NCBI GenBank assembly: GCA_033065855.1
Contig: JAVXUO010002108.1
Span: forward strand, 124,001-188,000
Direction of reading: 5' to 3'
DNA: 64,000 bases
Origin: Escallonia rubra
Lineage: Eukaryota > Streptophyta > Magnoliopsida > Escalloniales > Escalloniaceae
Part shown: piece after piece, positions 30,656 to 44,506 of the stretch
Position numbering within the stretch: the first letter of the stretch is position 1
How the letters are laid out: each line of letters starts with the position of its first letter
Translations under genes and position numbers: made by a program
Notes under the pieces: model-generated
The model's input: only the letters and a program-made list of their open reading frames with translations
Databases searched by the model: none
What the model was told of the DNA's origin: nothing

Positions 30656-33600
30656 GAATCGATGGTTGCAGTTAATGAACACCAGTATATCGTTCATTCC
30701 CTTCTGCATGTTATGAACACCAGAACCGATGGTTGCAGTTCTGAACATAATGAACTAGCAATATGGAAAACCAAATCTGGTCCAACCACAGCCACAACCT
30801 CAAGAAGAAAGTACCTTAAGTGAGTTTAATAAACAAAATGCAACTAGCTTTTGGGGGTCATTGGACCTTATGGAGGCAAAGAAATGGATTAACGAAATGG
30901 TGAAAATTTTTTGAGCAATTCAATTCATTGTAGTGAGAACCAAAAGGTTGGATTCGCTATCTATAAACTAAGGGTTGAGGCTGGGCAATGGTGGAAAATG
31001 GTAAAAAAGAGTATGAGTCATCAACAATAGATTGATATGATTGAGAACAGATTAGGGAATTTTTTCTTTCAACAAGTATTTTTCAACGAATTGTCGTGAG
31101 CAAATCATAAGCAGATCAAGAATCAGTATACGAGTTAAAGATGAGGTTTTCTCGTCTTGCTAGGTTTGTAGTAAGGATGTTACCGACGGAGGCAGATAGA
31201 TACCGAAAGTTTAAGTGGGGCTTTAGACCTGTACTAAGAGATTGAGGGATCTCTGCTCGATTGATTAGCTATATGGAATGTGTTTACTTGGCACGTGCTT
31301 TGGAGCAGTCCAATTATGACAATAGAAGAAGGAATGACCAAAACACAAGGTGGACAAGAGAAAGATAGGCTGGAGTTTTTCCAGGATAGATTTACAAGGG
31401 CTGACAAACATCAGCAATTTTTACAGCAAGCAAAACATGGTGCCCAAGGTCATAGGATGGGGTAGAGTCATGGATTCAGGTCTGTTTCAGCTCAGGGTTT
31501 AGATCTGGGCAGAGTTCTGGGATTCTATCAGGACATAGTATGGGATTCTGAGGAGTGCAGGGTGTAGGTGCTCGACCAGCTCCGAGTACTAGATTTGGAC
31601 CATCGTAGAGTTCTAGAGTTTGACCTACACGGAACACTGGTTAGGGTGGCGGGTCAGATTTTATGGCCATCCATGTGTCATGTGTGGGACAATCCATGGT
31701 GGTAAATCATGCTATAGATTTACCGAAGGATGTTTTAAGTGTGGTAATGTTGAGCATCAGGTTCGAGCCTGTCCATTTGTTAAAGAGAATCAGTTAACTT
31801 TTCACCATGTACCTACAGTTAGTGCAGCAGCGAGCAGTGGTCTTCATCAGGGAAGAGGACAAGGCCCACAGGGCCAGACTCAGCAGTCTCAAGTTCAACA
31901 AGGGCTGAGGCCCAGAACATCAGCCTGACTTTATTCGATGCTTAGTTCTGAAGCGTCATATTCCTTTGTATGTCTTACTTTTGCGCGGCGATTGAGGATG
32001 AAAACCCATCCTTTAGAGACTAAACTTGTGATAGGCAATCCATTGGGATAATTTTTTACGGTTTCTATGGTTCTCTGTGACTCTACCATCCATGTTGGGG
32101 ATAGAGATCTTCATGTGGATCTCATCCCATTTGTTGTTCGAGACTTTGCTATCATACTAGGCATGGATTGGTTATCCTCTAATCATGCATCTGTGGATTG
32201 TCATGGGAAACCTTAGTAGCGTTTGAAGGTTCGTAAGGTATGAGTAGTAGTTCAAGTTAGTCATTTGATTTACGAGTGAGAATAGTATTTTTGTGAAGTG
32301 ATTGGTGTTAAGTCTGAAAGTTTGATTTGAGACTACGATAAGAAATGTGGAAGCCTACCTTATCATCTCGTTCATTTTTTTTGTATGTTGAATTCAATTG
32401 CGACTTAATTGAATGCCAACTTGCTCTTAGACGTCGGAGCAGATGTCATTCTTATTGAGTTGTTTTATCCATTTTCCAGGATATTCATCTGTTTCTTTCA
32501 AATCTATTTGAACTTGGTGGGATAGTTTTTGACCCATTGGCTATGGGAAAGCAACGAATCCTATTAAGGATCAATAATCTTTACTAATCGTAATTACGTT
32601 GAGTCATTGTGTTGACCTTGTTTCGTCATACCTATGTCATTATCTTTTTCTGGAATGTCGTATATTTGCATTGTAAATCTCAAGAGCCAATAGGTATGAT
32701 TTCTTTAGAACTTTTTGCGTTTTGGTCATCAAGTTATGATTATTGTTATTAATTGTTCCCTAAATGCTTGATTGAGATCGTTGCTTGTTGTGATTAACAC
32801 TCAATGTTTTGTTGTATAATATCACTGTTTCTTTGTAATTGGTGTTTGTTTAATATGTTCCAAAATGGTAACATGTTATAATTGCTATTCTTGCCTAATC
32901 ATATTATCATAATTTTACCGTGTTCTATCCTCAAACGATTTTGAAATTGACAATATGTTGTGTACGTATATTTTTACCTAATTTAGGATTTGCGTAGCTT
33001 CATTTGCCCTAATATGAGATTATGTAGATTCCTAAGCCTCATATAATCTATGATTGAGAGTACAATTTGAGAACATGGATTAAACTTTGACAATTCATTT
33101 GATGTTTTGGTATAAGGTTGAAATTTGGTTGAGCACCCAATAGTAGACCTCATGTTACTTGCCTTTACAACTGAAAGATTTTAAACGTTTAACCAAAACA
33201 AGTGATCAAAGGATAGGACTAGATTTTTTTTTCTAAATTATGTGATTGTGAATCATAAGTGATGTGATAACTAAGAGCCTTAAACTTTAGGGAGGTGCAC
33301 TACATGCGTGTGTAGAATCATAATTTTTGCATTCTTTTAAAGTAAAACATTTCTCTGTGACAAATTCGGTAATAGTTTGGACTCGTTAGTTTTAGAAATC
33401 AGAGTGTGAAGCTAAAGCCTGGTGGTTATAGTTTTTTGTCTTTTGTAATGTGTAAATACTTATAGCAATTGGTTATCCATGTTAGTGTTTGTAGAGCGCA
33501 AATGCTAACCTGACAGGTTTCAGCTTAGCATTACAATAAAATTTAATTATTGCGTTTAGTTATTCGTGGGACAAGAATTCGGGTGTGAAGGATAGATGTA

Positions 33601-33720
33601 GCTCAGCTGCTATTGGTAGTTACCAGAGTTACGCAGCAGAAGTGTAGTGCCTAGACATTATAAGGAATTGAAAATCCGAGATCAAATTTTGAGGACGAAA
33701 TTTTTATAAAGTGGGGAGAA
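30656..33720 (+). mobile_element. Gypsy internal region copy 1
   Basis: About 2.5 kb is nearly identical to 37,285-39,787. It carries a gag-protease relic (next entry), then about 1.5 kb with no recognisable reverse transcriptase or integrase, and ends with a polypurine tract (AAAGTGGGGAGAA) directly before the LTR at 33,721. GAGGACGAAATTTTTATAAA just before it is the usual 3' end context of Tekay-like gypsy elements. Confidence 0.7.
30700..32216 (+). pseudogene. Gypsy gag-protease relic, copy 1
   Basis: Begins within gag (ATGGTTGCAGTTCTGAACAT), then FWGSLDLMEAKKWINEMV, the zinc knuckle CFKCGNVEHQVRACP near 31,735, and a retropepsin-like end with IILGMDWLSSNHASVDCHG at about 32,150-32,205. 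Several stops and frameshifts (for example after ISA at 31,928) interrupt it. The start has been scrambled: TATGAACACCAG occurs twice at 30,675 and 30,710. Confidence 0.7.
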
Positions 33721-34660
33721 TGTTATATCCCGTACTTTTTCAAAGTGTTTAAATAATCATCTGTGCTCCAAAAAATAAACGGTAGATAATTATGGGCAAT
33801 GCTCAGGAATTTGTAGAGAATGAAATGTTAAAATGATTTTGGGATCAAAATATAATTTTGAAAACTTTTGGGGCTATTTTGTAAATATGGGAAACTTTGG
33901 GCCTATTTTTCAATTTTAGAAATTTTGTACTTATATGTCAAGATTTTAGAAACCATGTCATATTCAATTCCCACCTATCTTATTTTAAGGGTGACTAATT
34001 TGATTTCATTATAAAATATGGGATGGAATCTTTAAGGAAAATAAAAGCAAAAGAAAAGTAAAAAAAAGAAAAAGGAAATTCAGGAGGGAGAAAAGAAAAT
34101 AGAAGAATAGAAAAGAAAACAGAGAACATGAAACATAAAAGGAAAAAAAACAAGGGGGAGGGGAAATTTGGGCAAAAAATCAAAAAGAGAGAGAGATAGA
34201 GATTGAGAAAGAATGATCAAGGGTAATCTCTATACTCCTCTTTGTGTGTGTAATTCAGGTACGTGTGTGTGTAATTTTACTGTGTAGTGTGTGTAATCTA
34301 TGTGTGATTCTGTGTGTGTGTGTGTGTGCGCGCCATGTGTGTTTTGAAGGTGGGATTCGTGGGGGTTAAGGGTGAAATTCAGTGTGCATGTGTGTGTGTT
34401 AGAGCTGTAACAACAGTGGGAGTGTGTGTGTGTGTGTGTGTTTTTTTTAAAGGCTGAGAAACGGTGTTATGTGTGTTTGTGGTTGTGCAGCATATGTCTG
34501 CGAAAAGTGTCATGGGGTATGGGAGGGTGTGTGTGTGGGTGTGTGTGTTTTCAAAACAATTTATGGGTGTGTGTTGTGGTGTGATTGGTGAGGTTCGTGT
34601 GTGTGTGTCTGTGAGTAGCTGTGTTGTGTGAGTGTATTCGGGTAGTAGGTATTGTGTGTG

Positions 34661-34719
<59 letters not shown>

Positions 34720-36966
34720 ATATAGGTGTGTGACTGTGTGTGTTATGTGTATAATAAGTGTATATTGGTTGGTGTGTTAATGTGTGTGTTTAGGTGTAGA
34801 TGTGTGTATTAAGTGTGTAGCAGTATGTGTAAAGCATGTGTGTTTGTGTGTGTGTCTCGGCAATAGTGAGGAAGAAGAGAAAGTGTTTGTGTTAATGTGC
34901 TATAGTGTGGTTTTGATCCATGAATAGTGACTGTAAGTGTCACTAAAGGGGCTAGGGTTTAGGCAGTGTATTGAGCGAATATTTAAAAAAATTCCGGAGA
35001 AGATTTTGGTCAAGTGCAAAAAGAGACTCCCTTTGTTTTTATGAGACGTACACTGTGAAAAAATTTGGAAATTTTTTGTATTGGTGAAGGACGCTAAATC
35101 AGAGTATCGATAAAAATGGATTCTTGATTTATTTAGTATAGCAAATCAAAATTTTTTTATCTAAAAATTTTAGGAAAACCTTGTATCAATGAAATGTTTC
35201 ATTTTCTAAAATTTCGTGCCATTCCGATGTCGATAGCTATTTTTAGCGGAATCGGGTTATAAGCACTCGGTCTGAACACCGACTCGGGATTTTTGAGCAA
35301 AAATTGTCTGAAATAGTTTTTAGCGAAAATGTTTTTTAGATTTTCCTGGTGCAACAGTCACAAGGGGTATTTTGGTAATTTTACCTATAAAACGGTGCTT
35401 TTGGATAAATTCAAATACGGTAGGGATATTTTAGTGATTTTATTTACGAAAAGGTTCTTTTGGTGATTTAAATATGAGAGCGGTGATTTTCATAATTTAC
35501 ACACACATAAGGGGTATTTTGATTATTTTACGTACTAGTAAGGGGTCATTCTGGGAGTATGCGTGAGTTAGTAGTGAGTTTATAATATCGTAGTGTAGAC
35601 TGTATTATGATCATTTGATTGTTCCGTTTAGATTAAAACAAAAGACTTTCTAGTTAGACTAGCTTAGCTTCGAATCTAGGCAAGGATTTCTATCTCAACC
35701 CAGGGTAAAGAATTAGGTCCGAACCCTAATTTCAATAATTTGTATTTATAAGTATTATTTCGATTTACTTATGCCTACTGTCGAATACTGAGATATGCAT
35801 TTTATTGCCAAGAAAACTCTAATATTGAACCTAAATCGGTTATTTAGAATTCTTATCGATGCTCGCCTTTTATTGCATGCTGAGCAAATTTGATAACTAT
35901 TCGTATTTGTTCTTTTTATTTGTTTGTGGCTATTCTTGAACTCTTAGTGATAAGTTGATATTAGCATGTTTAATTCTCATTGAAACCCAAATTGATATCG
36001 GCTATTTGAATTCATGTTGATGCTATTTTTTATTGCACGTCAAGCATTGAATTTCTTGTTGATTCTATGATTGTTATCTTCTATATATTGACCTGGAAAT
36101 CTGTTCTGAAGGTGGCGTTATAAGGATGGCATGTTCCTGCATCCCTGCATCCAGTGTTGAACGCGTGCTAGTTCTTTGATCGATGAAAAGGGTTGTACAT
36201 CATGCATGTGTACTCTGTTTTGAGCATTGCCTGAGTGGCGTTGCCTCTGCCAGTGGTTAATTTCTTCTGAATTTGTTTACATTGTATCATACAATGATTG
36301 TTTTGAAAATGTTGGGACATGAATGTTTTGATATCTGATTGAAGGGGATTGAGTTGAAACTCTTCCCACATTGTCATTAAACTTTTTGTGATTATCTAAA
36401 ACCCTTCCCCATACTGTCTTAAAGTATCTGTATTCATTTTGAAATCCGTTGGAAAATTGTCATTGTATTTTAAAATGATGGCTTTGAAAATGATCTTCAA
36501 ATGATTGTTTTGATATATCTGTTTATGATTATTTATGATCGTTTTGGAGAATCATCAAACTATATATGATTGTTTGGGAAAATTATCATTGAATGAACTC
36601 TTGATTCATTTTCTAATTCCTTCGGTTTTTCCTTGAACGACTTTACTGAGCTATCAAAAGCTCACCCTTGTTTGATTCCCTTCTGCAGGTTATGATCAAC
36701 TATAGATTGCTCGGGGATGGGTTAGAGACTGTGTGAGATTCTGGAGTGCCCACCACTACTTTGAATGATAAAACCCCTTTGTGGGTCAGCACTGTTAGCT
36801 TGTCGTTCTATAATGAACCTTGTATTTTGGAGAATCTAGATTAATGTGTCGAAAGTTGCGTTTGAGCAGAGATTGTATATGTTAGTGAACAGGGTCTGAT
36901 GTGATGTGGTAAATTAACGCTCCGGGAATCCAGGGCCACGGAGCTTCCGATTTTCGGATCGTTACA
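33721..36966 (+). mobile_element. Gypsy LTR copy 2, full length (3,246 bp)
   Basis: Starts TGTTATATCCCG straight after a polypurine tract and ends GGATCGTTACA straight before a primer-binding site. It thus served both as 3' LTR of the left unit and 5' LTR of the right unit. Contains a long GT microsatellite (34,250-34,860), repeated TTTTGGTAATTTTAC words at 35,360-35,540, and a 3' part with GCTCACCCTTGTTTGATTCC near 36,660. Confidence 0.8.
34255..34860. repeat. GT-rich microsatellite cluster in LTR
   Basis: Longest pure (GT)n run at about 34,660-34,716. The matching tract in LTR copy 3 (39,830-40,260) is shorter, so the run has changed length since duplication. Confidence 0.9.
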
Positions 36967-36968
36967 AT

Positions 36969-36980
36969 TGGTATCAGAGC
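36969..36980 (+). other. Primer-binding site (tRNA-iMet)
   Basis: TGGTATCAGAGC two bases after the LTR end. Confidence 0.85.
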
Positions 36981-37191
36981 AATACGGTCTTGCGGTATTT
37001 AGAGCTTAGGTATATCATTGTGTGGACATGTAACCACAAAGTATAGGTAACACGATTAAGTAGAATCGTGTTTCGGTTGATGAGAGTGGGGTAGGATGAT
37101 GGTAGAGTTAAGAAGTATGTCTTTAACTTGTAATTGTACTGCTCTTTAGACGCGTGTTAGTATAACTCTGATAATTGTTATTTGAACCAGT

Positions 37192-38783
37192 ATGGTCCGC
37201 ACTCGTAGCATTGACAGCGAAGATAGTACGCAGGGCCAGGAGGTTCCCAATCGAGAGGCACCCTTACCTAATAGGGAGGAATAGCAGAATCCAGAACCGA
37301 TGGTCGCAGTTCTGAACATAATGAACCAGCAATATGGCATACCGAATCTGATCCAACCACAGCCACAACCTCAAGAAGAAAGTACCTTAAGTGAGTTTAA
37401 TAAACAAAATGCAACTAGCTTTTGGGGGTCATTGGACCTTATGGAGGCAGAGAAATGGATTAACGAAATGGTGAAAAAATTTCGAGCAATTCATTGTAGT
37501 GAGAACCAAAAGGTTGGATTTGATATCTATAAACTAAGGGTAGAGGCTGGGAAATGGTGGAAAATGGTAAAAAAGAGTTTGAGTCATCAACAATAGATTG
37601 ATATGACAGAGAACGGTTTAGGGAATTTTTTCTTTCAACAAGTATTTTTCAACGAGTTATCGTGAGCATATCGTAAGCAGATCAAGAATCAGTAAACGAG
37701 TTAAAGATGAGGTTTTCTCGTCTTGCTAGGTTTGTAGTAAGGATGTTACCGACAGAGGCAAATAGATACCGAAAGTTTAAATGGGGCCTTAGACCTGTAC
37801 TAAGAGATGGGGGGATCTCTGCTCGATTGATTAGATATATGGAATGTGTTTACTTGGCACGTGCTTTGGAGCAATCGAATTCTGACAATAGAAGAAGGAA
37901 TAAGCAAGCACAAGGTGGACTGGAGAGAGATAGGCTGGAGTTTTTCCAGGATAGATTTTCAAGGGCTGACAAACATCAGTAATTTTTTCAGCCAGCAAAA
38001 CGTGGTGCCTAAGGTCCGAGGATGGGGTAGAGTCATGGATTCAGGTCTGTTTTAGTTCAGGGTTTTAAATCTGGGCAGAGTTCTGGGATTCTATCAGGAC
38101 ATAGTATGGGCTTCTGAGGAGCGCAGGAAGTAGGTGCTCGACCAACTCCGAGTACTAGATTTGGACCATCGTAGAGTTCTGGAGTTTGACCTACACGGAG
38201 CACTGGTCAGGGTGGCAAGTCAGATTTTATGGCCATCCCATGTGTCATGTGTCAGAGAATTCATGGTGGTAAGTCGTGCTATAGATTTACCGGAGGATGT
38301 TTTAAGTGTTGCAATGTTGAGCATCAGGTTCGAAACTGTCCATTTGTTAAAGAGAATCAGATAACTTTTCGCCCTGTACCTACAGTTAGTGCAGCAGTGA
38401 GCAGTGGTCTTCGTCAAGGAAGAGAACAAGGCCCGCAGGGCCAGACTCAGCAGTCTCAAGTTCAACAAGGGCTGAGGCCCAGGACATCAGCCCGGCTTTA
38501 TTCGATGCTTAGTTCTGAAGCGTCATATTCCTTTGTATGTCTTACTTTTGCGCGGCGATTGAGGATGAAAACCCATCCTTTAGAGACTAAACTTGTGATA
38601 GGCACTCTATTGGGAGAATTTGTTACGGTTTTTATGGTTCTCTGTGACTCTACCATTCATGTTGGGGATAGAGATCTTCATGTGGATCTCATCCCATTTG
38701 TTGTTCGGGACTTTGCTATCATACTAGGCATGGATTGGTTATCCTCTAATCATGCATCTGTGGATTGTCATGGGAAACCTTAG
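37192..38783 (+). pseudogene. Gypsy gag-protease relic, copy 2
   Basis: Starts MVRTRSIDSEDSTQGQEVPN with a TAG at 37,282-37,284, then continues in frame (MVAVLNIMNQQYGIPN). Gag core: SFWGSLDLMEAEKWINEMV and GFDIYKLRVEAGKWW; stops after SHQQ at 37,594 and later. Then FSRLARFVVRMLPTEANRY, zinc knuckle CFKCCNVEHQVRNCP near 38,297, and a retropepsin-like domain (GEFVTVFMVLCDSTIHVG; FAIILGMDWLSSNHASVDC near 38,720-38,770). The expected protease DTGAT-like catalytic Asp motif is not evident, while CDSTIH sits where it would be. No reverse transcriptase follows. Confidence 0.75.
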
Positions 38784-39787
38784 TAGCGTTTGAAGGTTCG
38801 TAAGGTAAGAGTAGTAGTTCAAGTTAGTCATTTGATTTATGAGTGAGAATAGTATTTTTGTGAAGTGATTGGTGTTAAGTCTGAAATTTTGATTTGCGAC
38901 TACGATAAGAAATATGGAATCCTACCTTATCACCTCGTTCATTTTTTTTGTATGTTGAATTCAATTGCGACTTAATTGAACGCCAACTTGCTCTGAGAGG
39001 TCGGAGCATATGTCATTCTTATTGAGTTGTCTTATCCCTTTTCCAAGATATTCATCTGTTTTTTCAAATCTATTTGAACTTGGTGGGATAGTATCTGACC
39101 CATTGGCTATGGGAAAGCTACAAATCCTATTAAGGATCAATAATCTTTACTAATCGTATTTACTTTGAGTCATTGTGTTGACCTTGTTTCGTCTTACCTA
39201 TGTCATTATGTTGTTCTGGAATGTCATATATTTGCATTGTAAATCTCGAGAGACAATAGGTATGATTTCTTTAGAATTTTTTGCGTTTTGGTCATCAAGT
39301 TATGATTATTGTTATTATTTGTTCCCTAAGTGCTTGATTGAGATCCTTGCTTGTTGTGATTAACATTCGATGTTTTGTTGTATAATATCACTGTTTCTTT
39401 GTAATTGGTGTTTGTTTAATATGTTTCAAAATGGTAACATGTTATAATTGCTATTCATGCCTAATCATATTATCATAATTTTACCGTGTTCTATCCTCAA
39501 ACGATTTTGAAATTGACAATATGTTGTGTACGTATATTTTTACCTAATTTAGGATTTGCGTAGCTTCATTTGCCCTAATATGAGATTATGTAGATTCCTA
39601 AGCCTCATATAATCTATGATTGAGAGTACAATTTGAGAACATGGATTAAACTTTGACAATTCATTTGATGTTTTGGTATAAGGTTGAAATTTGGTTGAGC
39701 ACACAATAGTAGACCTCATGTTACTTGCCTTTACAACTGAAAGATTTTAAACGTTTAACCAAAGCAACTGATCAAAGGATAGGACTA

Positions 39788-40103
39788 CAGTGTGCAGGTG
39801 TGTGTTTTAGGGCTGCAAGAACAGTGGGAGTGTGTGTGTGTGTGTGTGTGCATTTTAAAGGCTGGGAAATGGTGTTATGTGTGTGTTAGTGGTTGTACAA
39901 CATATGGTGCGAAAAGTGTCATGGGGTATGGGAGGGGGTGTGTGTGTGTGGTTTCAAAGTAGTTTAGGGGTGTGTGTGTGGTTTCAAAGCAGTTTAGGGG
40001 TGTGTGTTGTGGTGTGATTAGTGAGGTTCGTGTGGGTGTGTGTGTGTGTCTGTGAGTAGCTGTGTTGTGTGAGTGTGTTCGGGTATTAGGTATTGTCTGT
40101 GAA

Positions 40104-40136
<33 letters not shown>

Positions 40137-42160
40137 GTGTGTGAGTTATGTGTGTAATAAGTGTATATTGGTTTGGTGTGTTAATGTGTGTGTTTAGGTG
40201 TAGATGTGTGTATTAAGTGTGTAGCAGTTTGTGTAAAGCATGTGTGTTTGTGTGTGTCTGTGTGTGTTATAATGTGCTATAGTGTGGTTTTGATCCATGA
40301 ATAGTGACTTAAGTGTCACTAAAGGGGCTAGGGTTTAGGCAGTGTATTGAGCGAATTTTTAAAAAAAGTTCGGAAAAGATTTTGGTCAAGTGCGAAAAGA
40401 GACTCCCTTTGTTTTTATGAGATGTACACTATGAAAAATTTTGGAAATTTTGAGTATTGGTAAATGACGCTAAATTAGAGTATCGATTTTTCCTGGTACG
40501 ACGGTCACATGGGGTATTTTGGTACTTTGCCATCCGGAGGGAGTATTTTGGTAATTTTACCTATAAAATGGTACTTTTGGATAAATTCAAATACGGTAGG
40601 GATATTTTAGTGATTTTATTTACGGAAAGGTTGTTTTGGTAATTTAAGTATGAGAGCGGTGTTTTTGATAATTTACACACACATAAGGGGTATTTTGATT
40701 ATTTTACATACTGGTAAGGGGGTCATTCTGGGAGTATGCGTGAGTCAGTATTGAGTTTATAATATTGTAGTGTAGACTGTATTATGATCATTTGATTGTT
40801 CCGTTTAGGTTAAAACAAAAGAGTTTCTAGTTTTTAGTTAGACTCGCTTAGCTTCAGATTTAGGCAAGGATTTTTATCTCAACCCTGGTAAAGAATTCTG
40901 TCCGAACCCTAATTTCAATAATTTGTATTTGTAAGTATTATTTCGATTTACTTATGCCTACTGTCGAATACTGAGATATGCATTTTATTGCCAAGAAAAC
41001 TCTAATATTGAACCTAAATTGTTTATTTGGAATTCTTATCGATGCCTGTCTTTTATTGCATGCTGCGCATTTTCGATAACTGTACGTATTTGTTCTTTCT
41101 ATTTGTTTGTGGCTATTCTTGAACTCCGAGTGATGAATTGATATCATCATGTTTAATTATCATTGCCCTAATTGATATCGGGCTATTTGAATTCATGTTG
41201 ATGCTCATTTTTATTGCATGTCAAGCATTGAATTTCTTATTGATTCTATGATTGTTGTCTTCTATATACTGACCTGAAAATCTATTCTGAGGAAGGCATT
41301 ATAAGGATGGTTTGTTCCGGCGTCTGGTGTGGAAGGCATGCTCGTTTCTTAATCGATGGAAATGGCTAGTTATTGTATAGATGGAAGGCATACTCTGTTT
41401 TGAGCATTTCCTCTGCCCATGGTAAATATCTTCTGAATTGTTTACATTGTATCCTACGATGATTATTTTGAAAATGATGGGAAATGAATGTCTTGATATC
41501 TAATTAAAGAGGATTGAGTTGAAACTCTTCCCCACATTGTGATCAAACTGTTTGTGATTATCTGAAACCTTTGCCTATACTGTCTTTAAGTATCTGTACT
41601 CGTTTTGAAATACGTTGAAAATCATCATTGTATTTTAAAATGATGGCTTTGAAATTGATCTTCAAATGATCATTTTGGTATCTATTTATGATTGTTTTGG
41701 AAAATCATGAAACAGTTTATGATTCTTTGGAAAATTATCATCGAAAGAACTCTTGAATTGTTTGGTAATTCCTTTAGTGTTTCTTTGAGCGACCTCATTG
41801 AGCTTTCGAAAGCTCACCCTCGTTTGATTCATTTCGGCAGGTTATGATCAATTGTAAATTGCTCGGGGATGTGTGAGAGATTGTGTGAGATTTTGGAGTG
41901 CCCACCACTACTTTGAGTGATAGGAGGACTCTTGCGTGGGTCAGCATTGTTAGCTTATCGTTCTGTAAAGAACCTAAGTTTTAATAGTTTAATTTTAAGC
42001 AATTTTTTTGTGATCTTGTATTTTGGAGAATTTAGATTAATGTGTTGAAAGTTACGTTTGAGCAGAGATTGTATCTATCAGGAAACAGGGTCTGGTGTGA
42101 TGTGGTAGGTTAACGCTCTGGGAGTTGGGGTGACGGAGCACCAGATTTTTGGGTCATTAT
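39788..42160 (+). mobile_element. Gypsy LTR copy 3 (5' truncated; last bases at 44,507-44,512)
   Basis: Begins CAGTGTGCAGG at the position equivalent to 34,386 and runs parallel to LTR copy 2 to GGGTCATTAT. There the solo LTR at 42,161 interrupts it; the final GTTACA resumes at 44,507-44,512. An internal deletion around 40,480 removes about 240 bp relative to copy 2. Confidence 0.7.
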
Positions 42161-44506
42161 TGTGATACCCCGGAAAATACAAAAAATTAATTTAACTGTG
42201 AGTTTGATTAACTAAGGGGTGTTATTTTTATTAAGTAGCAATATGCTGGTGATGATTGAGTGTTAGGAAGCTAAATAGCGGGTTAATGTGGCCTTGGGGG
42301 TTAAAATGTAATTTTAGAGAGTAAAGGGGGCAAAAATGTAAATTTGAAAAATATGATGAACGGGATGCATATTTTTATTAAGTAGCATCATTTTGATGAT
42401 AATGAGGTGTTGGGGGGGGGGGGTGGGGGCTAAAGGAGGGGTTAGGGTGATTTTGGGGTCAAAGTGTAAATTTTCTAAATTAGAGGGGTCAAAATGCAAT
42501 TTTGGAAACTTGAGGGGCCAAAGTGCAAATTTTGAAAGTTGGTAAAATGTGCCACAAGTTGAAGAAATCGGATCATGCATGATGGCCACTTCCTGGTTGC
42601 ATGAAGCTGACTCAAAGATTGGGAATTATAATTTACTTGGGGATAAGATTTAATGGAGTAAATATAAAAGGAAAATGTTGGGGTGAAAAATGGAATTAAG
42701 AGAAACTGAAGAACACCACCTGTAGAACAAGAACACGCACAGTGAACACGGTTGAAAGAGGAAGAAAAAGGGAGGAAAAAGAGAAGAAAGGAAGAAAGAA
42801 GAGAGGAAAGGGAGAAAGAAAGAACCTCAAATCCATTTGGGTGATGCAGCTCGTTGCGATTAGAGCTTGCGAGTTGCTTTGGCTATAAACCAATGAGGTA
42901 AGGACAATGCGATTCTGATATGCTAATTCATTGTTTCGATTAGCATGTCATGTTGATGACATGTTGTTGAATTCTTGTTGTTATGAATGGACACCGGTAG
43001 TCATGATGACCGGTATACGTATATTTGAATTGTGCTGTTGAGGACTTAGGGTAGAATAAATTCCATTAGTCCGCCCTTTTGATGGAATTTAGCGATGATA
43101 ATGTGTGTCCTAGTATGTTATGATTCGATTTGATTAGCATACCTGAAGTTGATGATGATGTTGTGTACGGGTTATTACGTGGTTGTTGTTGTGATATGTC
43201 GGCAGTCATTGATAGCCGATATCTCTTCTCTCTGAGAACACTATTGAGGACTTGTGGCAAACTTCTCCCGAGTCCGCCCTGTCGTTGATGATGATGTTGT
43301 TGAGGTCCTTGCGTGTTGTTGTGAAATGTCGGTGCTTATTGGTAGTCGACATTTCTCTTATGTAAGAACGTTGTTGAGGACTTGCGGTAATCTTCTCCCA
43401 AGTCCGCCATGTTGATGATGTTACGTTGAACTTTTGTTATAAGGTCTGAACACCGGTTGATCTTATGATCCGGTATCCCTTGTTGAGCTGTGTTGTTGAA
43501 GACATAAGGTGGAATAAAATTTTCCTTAGTCCGCCCCGTTGATGAAGTCTTGTTGCTTAGCTGTAACGTGGTTAGGGAAAGCACTCTAGATGAGTTCCCT
43601 GCTTGTTGACAGTGTCTCTTCTATTTACTTGAGATTGAGATGAACATCCCGTAAAATGGGACATTAATATGGGGAGGATGGCCTATGAATTATGATCACT
43701 GGCCAAAGAGGATGAATGTCGCTCGAGCAGAGTCTGTCGTGTCTGGTCGAGTCCTGTCCGTCGTGTCCACGTGCATTGCATTTGATTTTCTTTTGATGTT
43801 GATGATTTTAATGATTTGTATTTCAATGATGTTTATCTTTACGACCTTGGATTTCAGGTCCACTTGCATAGTCAGTCAGTCAGTCAGTCCAGTCCATGAG
43901 GAGGTGGCAGTAATGCTGTTCTGTTAGGCCTTGAAGCCACTCAGTCTAACGAAAGAAAAATTATCGTTTGACAATTATGCTTATGTCGAAAATTTATTGG
44001 AACTCTTGATGCATTTATATTGTTGAGATGATTATTATTCCTCCGAGTCTCTTGAATCATTTGTACACGATACTCCTTGTGTTGTCTTTACGGGGCGATT
44101 TGTGCTCATTCCTTATGTTGTATTGTGCAGGCTATAAGGTTGATCAAGGAGAACCTTCTAGAAAGGAAAAAAAAACTAGAAAAGTGGAGCAAGGGGATCA
44201 GCTGTGTGAGGTAAAACCAAGTAGGAATGGTGGGATAAAGACTGCATTGCGAGATAGGTTGTTAAGAGTCCTACGACTACCATGTATATTAGGTTGTAAC
44301 CATTCATGTTGTTGAAAGACCTGAACGTCTTCCGCTGTAATATCACGTATCTTTGTAAGAAATATTTTATAAGGACGCATTTTGGAGCGTCTATTAATGA
44401 TGTATGAGTATGAGGATGTAGTTGCTCTGTATTCAGCACAGGGTTTTGAATGTGATTATGGTTGATTACTCAGCCCGGTGATGTCACCAGGGTTGAGGGT
44501 GTCACA
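42161..44506 (+). mobile_element. Solo LTR, gypsy, 2,346 bp
   Basis: Starts TGTGATACCCCGG and ends GAGGGTGTCACA. It splits LTR copy 3 within its terminal GTTACA. Flanking pentamers are ATTAT (42,156-42,160) and GTTAC (44,507-44,511), which differ only by G to A and C to T changes and so are probably a mutated target duplication. Contains G-run microsatellite at 42,411-42,425, a GA-rich leader at 42,740-42,830 and three repeats of GTTGAGGACTTG-like words. Confidence 0.7.

Larger units (their letters stand above)
36967..39787 (+). mobile_element. Gypsy internal region copy 2 (3' truncated)
   Basis: Matches copy 1 up to GATAGGACTA at 39,787 (copy 1 position about 33,224), then jumps directly into LTR sequence. 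About 500 bp of internal DNA including the polypurine tract, plus the first 660 bp of the LTR, are missing at the junction. Confidence 0.7.

Noticed and set aside
34250..34870. GT-rich tract as telomere- or centromere-type repeat
   Set aside because: Dinucleotide microsatellite within an LTR, also present in shorter form in the sister LTR at 39.8-40.3 kb.
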